A DNA stretch of 19,679 nucleotides from an uncultured Chloroflexota bacterium (GTDB taxonomy: Bacteria > Chloroflexota > Anaerolineae > Aggregatilineales > Phototrophicaceae): positions 1 to 19,679 of the forward strand of contig CALDGT010001035.1 of NCBI GenBank assembly GCA_937942935.1, written 5' to 3'. The translations under genes and the position numbers were made by a program. Under the pieces are notes generated by a model. That model searched no databases and had not been told where the DNA came from. It saw nothing but the letters and a program-made list of their open reading frames with translations. How positions within the stretch are numbered: position 1 is the first letter of the stretch; every line of letters begins with the position of its first letter. This document shows, piece by piece, positions 15,983-19,679 of the stretch.

Positions 15983-16019
15983 CTGCCTGTACTACTAGAA
16001 GGGTTGGGGAATATTCATC

Positions 16020-19007
16020 ATGCAAATTTTCATTAGCTATACAAGTCGTCATAATCAAGATAAAAATGTCGCACAGGAATTATATGAAAAACTGAAAGAA
16101 TGGGGGTATAAACCATGGATGGATATTCATGATATTCCTAATTTCACCACACAAGAACATGATGGTTGGCAAATGGATATAGATAGCACATTAGAGACAT
16201 CACAAGTTATGATTGCTCTAATGAGTGACGAAAGTATTACAAGTCCTAATGTTAAACGTGAGTGGCTTTGGGCAAAGAACAATAATTTACCTACTATTTG
16301 GGTAAGAGTAAGGGAGTTTGATAAACCACTACCCCATCAATTAGGACAACCTAATTATATACCTTACAAGTCGCAAGACTATGAAGAGCGTCTTAAAAAG
16401 AACTTATCAGATATTAAATTGAAGATAGACATAGAATATGATTCGGATATTATATCATATAATAATTTTAGTAAACAACACGGAAAGGATTTTGTTTATG
16501 AGATATTAGATGCTATTAAAGATATAGAGGAAGTTCTAAAAGTTATTCCCCAAAATAAGCGTGAACAGTTTATTCGTAGGCGCGAAAAACTTGAGAACAA
16601 GATTATTTGCTGGCGAATTGCCCAAGCATGGTTTGTTAATATTCTCAAGCCAACATTAGAGGAATTTGCCTATTCTGTGAACATGAATTCCGAATTACAA
16701 CCGAACCTAGTGGTTAAATATGATGAAGCTGAGTATAAGACAACAAATTATACAAGTAATCAAGTTCGGAATATCTATGAAAAATTAGGGATGTTTCTTG
16801 TTTTAGGTGAACCAGGGAGTGGTAAAAGTATATTTTTATTGCAACTTGCAACTCTGCTGATGAAGAACTACCTCGATTGCATAACTAAACCTAATTGTAA
16901 TCGAGATTATATCAAAATCCCGCTTGTTTTGAACTTATCCTCATGGGGAAGCAAAGCAGATTATGATGAAACCTCTTTAGAGCAGTGGGTTGCTCTTGAG
17001 TGTGAAAAATTGTATCGGATTGATAGTGCAATTTTTGAAGACTTATTGAGTATTAAACGTTTTGTACTACTACTTGATGGCTTAGATGAAATACCAAAAG
17101 AGAAATTAGTAAATCGTATTCAGAAAATAAATGAGTATCGTTTACAGAAGCAACAAGATGTAACTCCCATTATTGTCTGTAGTCGCTCAAAAGACTATCA
17201 ACAATTTCTTGAGCAAGAAAATCAAGATTGCAAATTGTTGTTTACACATTCTGTTCACATAGCGCCATTAGATAAAGAAGAAATCCTAGCATACCTAGAT
17301 AAACATCCAGATACACGATTTAACTATTTATTCAATACAAGTGAAGAGATACAAGAATTAGCTAAAATCCCTTTATTTTTGGTGATGATGGCTAGAGTAT
17401 ATTCGTACAAAAATTTCGAGGGAATCATTGTTGAAAAAATAACAAGCGAGGATTTCAGTGAAGATATCATTGATAAATATACTAATATTAAAGACCAATA
17501 TAGTTCATTTGATAAAGTAAAGAAAGTCAAAAGAGATAACATATTGGGATGGTTAACAGTTAGAAGTCGTGCCTATGGTGTCATATTTCGCTTAGACAGA
17601 ATGACTATTGATTGGTATGAAAAGTGGATGATTTTTATTCATAATACTATTCTACTGTTTTTAATATTTATCGTACCCGTTTTACTTTGGTTGAGTATTG
17701 GAATTGACTTAGCAGGAATTATAGGCGGATTGATACTAGCCATTAACACTGGTATCTTTTCGCGGGTTATTTGGCACAATTTTTATCGAGAAGGATATTT
17801 TTATCACAATATTCATTATAAGAATTTTATAGAAAGACTAGAATATACAAACAATACTAGTCGAATTCGCCAATTGAAGGTGTTTATAGATGATATATTT
17901 TTTAGTTCTATTCTATTTCCCTCTAAACCTCTTTTCAATCAAATAAAAGCAGATGCCTTTTTGAGATGGTTCTCATTTCTTTTCTTGATAAGTATTTGGT
18001 TACTATGGATGACATATTTTTTTAGCCAATTTTTAGCTGTAGATTTTATAATTCACATGCTTTCGAGTTCTATCATATTGATTATTGTTCTAATAGTTGT
18101 ACTGGTGTCAAAACCTGAAACTGCAGTGACGAGTGCATTTAGGAATAGAGCTTTTACTTTCTTGATTTTATCGTTTGGAATAGCAATAGGATTGTGTTTA
18201 TTATTAACAATATCATCTTTTGTTATTGCTATTCCACTTACACTTGCACTCTTTCTAGGAGTTGCCAGAATTGTTCAACTCCAGTTATTTGGAATTTTCT
18301 TTTGGATTAAGTTTCGGTCTCGCTATCAAACTTTTATGAATTACATGGTCATGCAGAATGTGTTTCGTAAATTTGCAGGAGGCTATACCTATCGCCATGA
18401 TTATTTCTTTCAGCGTCACTGGGAACCAAAGAATAAAAATATTACCATCAAACAAAAGTTTGACGAGATTATGAAAAGATTCGATATATCAGCCAATTAT
18501 TGGCATAACACTATGAATAGAAGCAATATGTTGTCTCAAATTCAACAACTTGGTAATCCTGCTATTGAATGGGTTGTTAATGCGTTCATAACTTCTGAAC
18601 ATGCAAATCGTATTGAGTTTTTAGCAGATGCGCTTATTGGATTAGGACAAGATTCTGCTAAATCATTATTTATGAAAGATGAAATATTTGATGAACAGAA
18701 AGGTGAACGCAATAATTATGATACCTTACATCATGCGATACGAGTTTGGAGTGCCCTTAAATATAATAGCGTGGTTGATAAACTTATAGAAAACTTTAAC
18801 CATAAGAACCTAGCTATTCGCCAAGATATAGCCAATGCATTGGGTATCATCGGTACTGATATAGCATGTAGAGGATTGATTGAGAAGTTAGAATCCAATG
18901 ATATCCCTGAGATTTTAAGAGTAGTAGTTAATGCACTTTGTCAATTGAAAGATATTAAACCAAGCGCAAGGCTTGCTTTAGAAAAATATGGCTATGATTG
19001 TGAATAA
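16020..19007 (+). CDS. TIR-NACHT-transmembrane-HEAT-like NLR-type protein (putative antiphage defence)
   Basis: 995 residues. The N-terminal TIR domain (about 1-135) starts with FISYTSRHNQD and keeps the NADase glutamate (REW, Glu81). A helical linker leads to a NACHT NTPase (about 255-480): Walker A GEPGSGKS (263-270), Walker B VLLLDGLDEI (349-358) with the extra acidic residues typical of NACHT/STAND proteins, and sensor-like IIVCSRS (384-390, Arg389). Then come about six hydrophobic segments (near 538-559, 562-582, 650-672, 677-697, 711-737 and 739-762). The C-terminal ~160 residues (836-990) look like helical HEAT/ARM repeats (AIRQDIANALGIIG). Bacterial TIR-NACHT proteins of this general design sense phage and deplete NAD+. 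The membrane block between NACHT and repeats is unusual. The gene is far AT-richer than its neighbours, which suggests transfer. It is complete; the start ATG 16020 has only a weak purine-rich site (GGGGAA) upstream. The downstream msrA gene converges on it. Confidence 0.88.
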   Translation: MQIFISYTSRHNQDKNVAQELYEKLKEWGYKPWMDIHDIPNFTTQEHDGWQMDIDSTLETSQVMIALMSDESITSPNVKREWLWAKNNNLPTIWVRVREFDKPLPHQLGQPNYIPYKSQDYEERLKKNLSDIKLKIDIEYDSDIISYNNFSKQHGKDFVYEILDAIKDIEEVLKVIPQNKREQFIRRREKLENKIICWRIAQAWFVNILKPTLEEFAYSVNMNSELQPNLVVKYDEAEYKTTNYTSNQVRNIYEKLGMFLVLGEPGSGKSIFLLQLATLLMKNYLDCITKPNCNRDYIKIPLVLNLSSWGSKADYDETSLEQWVALECEKLYRIDSAIFEDLLSIKRFVLLLDGLDEIPKEKLVNRIQKINEYRLQKQQDVTPIIVCSRSKDYQQFLEQENQDCKLLFTHSVHIAPLDKEEILAYLDKHPDTRFNYLFNTSEEIQELAKIPLFLVMMARVYSYKNFEGIIVEKITSEDFSEDIIDKYTNIKDQYSSFDKVKKVKRDNILGWLTVRSRAYGVIFRLDRMTIDWYEKWMIFIHNTILLFLIFIVPVLLWLSIGIDLAGIIGGLILAINTGIFSRVIWHNFYREGYFYHNIHYKNFIERLEYTNNTSRIRQLKVFIDDIFFSSILFPSKPLFNQIKADAFLRWFSFLFLISIWLLWMTYFFSQFLAVDFIIHMLSSSIILIIVLIVVLVSKPETAVTSAFRNRAFTFLILSFGIAIGLCLLLTISSFVIAIPLTLALFLGVARIVQLQLFGIFFWIKFRSRYQTFMNYMVMQNVFRKFAGGYTYRHDYFFQRHWEPKNKNITIKQKFDEIMKRFDISANYWHNTMNRSNMLSQIQQLGNPAIEWVVNAFITSEHANRIEFLADALIGLGQDSAKSLFMKDEIFDEQKGERNNYDTLHHAIRVWSALKYNSVVDKLIENFNHKNLAIRQDIANALGIIGTDIACRGLIEKLESNDIPEILRVVVNALCQLKDIKPSARLALEKYGYDCE

Positions 19008-19046
19008 AGCAGTAGCGGAAAATTACCTTTCTCCACTATGTCATCA

Positions 19047-19577
19047 TTATTTCTTCAATTCTGCTAAGAACTTAGACCGAAATTTTGCCACTTTTGGCGC
19101 GATGACGATTTGGCAATATCCCGCATCCGGATTATTCACATAATAATTTTGATGATAATCTTCCGCAGGGTAAAATTTCTCCGCAGGGGTGATTTCGGTC
19201 ACGATGGGATTCGCCCATAATTTGGTGCTGGTCAATTCCGCGATGGTCGCATCGGCAATTTGTTTTTGTTCATCTGTATGATAAAAGATGGCAGACCGAT
19301 ATTGTGTGCCAACATCTGCCCCTTGCCGATTGAGGGTGGTGGGGTCGTGGATGGTGAAAAACACATCTAAAATTTGTCGTGTGCTGATGAGGGTGGGGTC
19401 ATATTGCACCTGAATTACTTCTGCATGACCAGTTACACCTGTACAAATTTGTTTGTAGGTGGGATTGAGGGTATGCCCGCCCATATAACCAGAAACAACA
19501 TCAGTCACACCGCGTAATTCATCGTAAACAGCTTCTAAGCACCAAAAACAACCACCAGCGAGGGTTATGGTTTCCAT
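19047..19577 (-). CDS. msrA: Peptide-methionine (S)-S-oxide reductase
   Basis: 176 residues, a normal length for a stand-alone MsrA. It reduces methionine-S-sulfoxide in proteins and free methionine, using thioredoxin as the usual reductant. The catalytic motif GGCFWC is at residues 8-13 (nucleophile Cys10, second Cys13). Further hallmarks are SGYMGG (29-34), GHAEVIQVQYDP, the conserved RSAIFYH strand and YHQNYY near the C-terminus, followed by a GYC that could hold a resolving cysteine. There is no signal peptide, so it is cytoplasmic. The start ATG 19577 has AAGGA about 9 nt upstream. It converges with the TIR-NACHT gene (39 nt between stops) and is separated from the next upstream minus-strand gene by a strong terminator. 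Confidence 0.96.
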   Translation of the reverse strand: METITLAGGCFWCLEAVYDELRGVTDVVSGYMGGHTLNPTYKQICTGVTGHAEVIQVQYDPTLISTRQILDVFFTIHDPTTLNRQGADVGTQYRSAIFYHTDEQKQIADATIAELTSTKLWANPIVTEITPAEKFYPAEDYHQNYYVNNPDAGYCQIVIAPKVAKFRSKFLAELKK

Positions 19578-19600
19578 TTGATTTTATCCTTATTAACTAA

Positions 19601-19634
19601 AACGCCTCATTATCTGAACTGGTAATGAGGCGTT
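19601..19634 (-). terminator. Rho-independent terminator of a minus-strand gene beyond the right edge
   Basis: AACGCCTCATTA (19601-19612) and TAATGAGGCGTT (19623-19634) form a perfect 12-bp stem with a 10-nt loop. Read on the minus strand, the stem is followed by TTTTAGTTAAT, a usable U-tract. On the plus strand the following sequence lacks one. The structure lies just upstream of msrA, so it should end transcription of a gene whose end is at or beyond the right edge. Which reading frame of the last ~40 nt is coding cannot be decided. Confidence 0.75.
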
Positions 19635-19679
19635 CTCTTACATGAATATTAGGTGAATGGCATTATGCGCCGAAATAGT

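Noticed and set aside
19008..19046. Shared terminator between the TIR-NACHT gene and msrA
   Set aside because: AGTAGCGGAAA and TTTCTCCACT pair only imperfectly and without a clean U-tract, so I do not call it.

Overview
The window is about 19.7 kb of bacterial chromosome with moderate G+C and tightly packed genes on both strands. The mix suggests a member of the Chloroflexota, probably Anaerolineae-like: an ECF sigma factor coupled to a DUF5667-type membrane protein, a Ser/Thr kinase fused to a response regulator, a tandem-FHA protein coupled to a soluble histidine kinase, and short GTAGGGGC palindromes between genes. That placement is inferred from gene content, not from a marker gene.

Layout. 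(1) Positions 1-1105, minus strand: the N-terminal part of a Gly/Ser-rich repeat protein with an acidic head. It runs off the left edge. (2) 1345-2916, minus: a eukaryotic-like Ser/Thr kinase fused to a NarL-type receiver and HTH. (3) 3102-5316, plus: a coupled operon of ECF sigma factor, DUF5667-like single-pass membrane protein, and a small macro-domain-like protein. (4) 5321-6961, minus: an ABC-type ATPase with a TOPRIM-like C-terminal region (OLD/PARIS-like), followed by a 99-bp multi-hairpin palindrome. (5) 7106-10678, minus: full-length cobalamin-dependent methionine synthase (metH). (6) 10774-13869, minus: an operon of FHA-FHA-TIR-like protein, GAF histidine kinase and an unknown 194-residue protein. 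(7) 13940-14452, minus: a small two-helix membrane protein. (8) 14580-15851, plus: an SbcD/Mre11-type nuclease without an adjacent sbcC. (9) 16020-19007, plus: an AT-rich 995-residue TIR-NACHT-membrane-HEAT-like protein. (10) 19047-19577, minus: msrA.

Two themes stand out. The first is phospho-signalling: the kinase-receiver fusion could supply phosphothreonine for the FHA protein, and the soluble histidine kinase lacks a receiver partner of its own in the window. The second is conflict and NAD+/ADP-ribose biology: a TIR-NACHT NLR-like protein with an intact TIR glutamate, a TIR-like domain that has lost this glutamate, a macro-domain-like protein, and an OLD/PARIS-like ATPase. The best candidate for an unusual system is the TIR-NACHT-TM-HEAT gene. 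It is a single-gene unit with its own promoter-like sequence and is clearly AT-richer than its neighbours. The Gly/Ser/Arg-Phe repeat protein at the left edge is the second candidate; its reading frame can be decided from the synonymous variation between its repeats.
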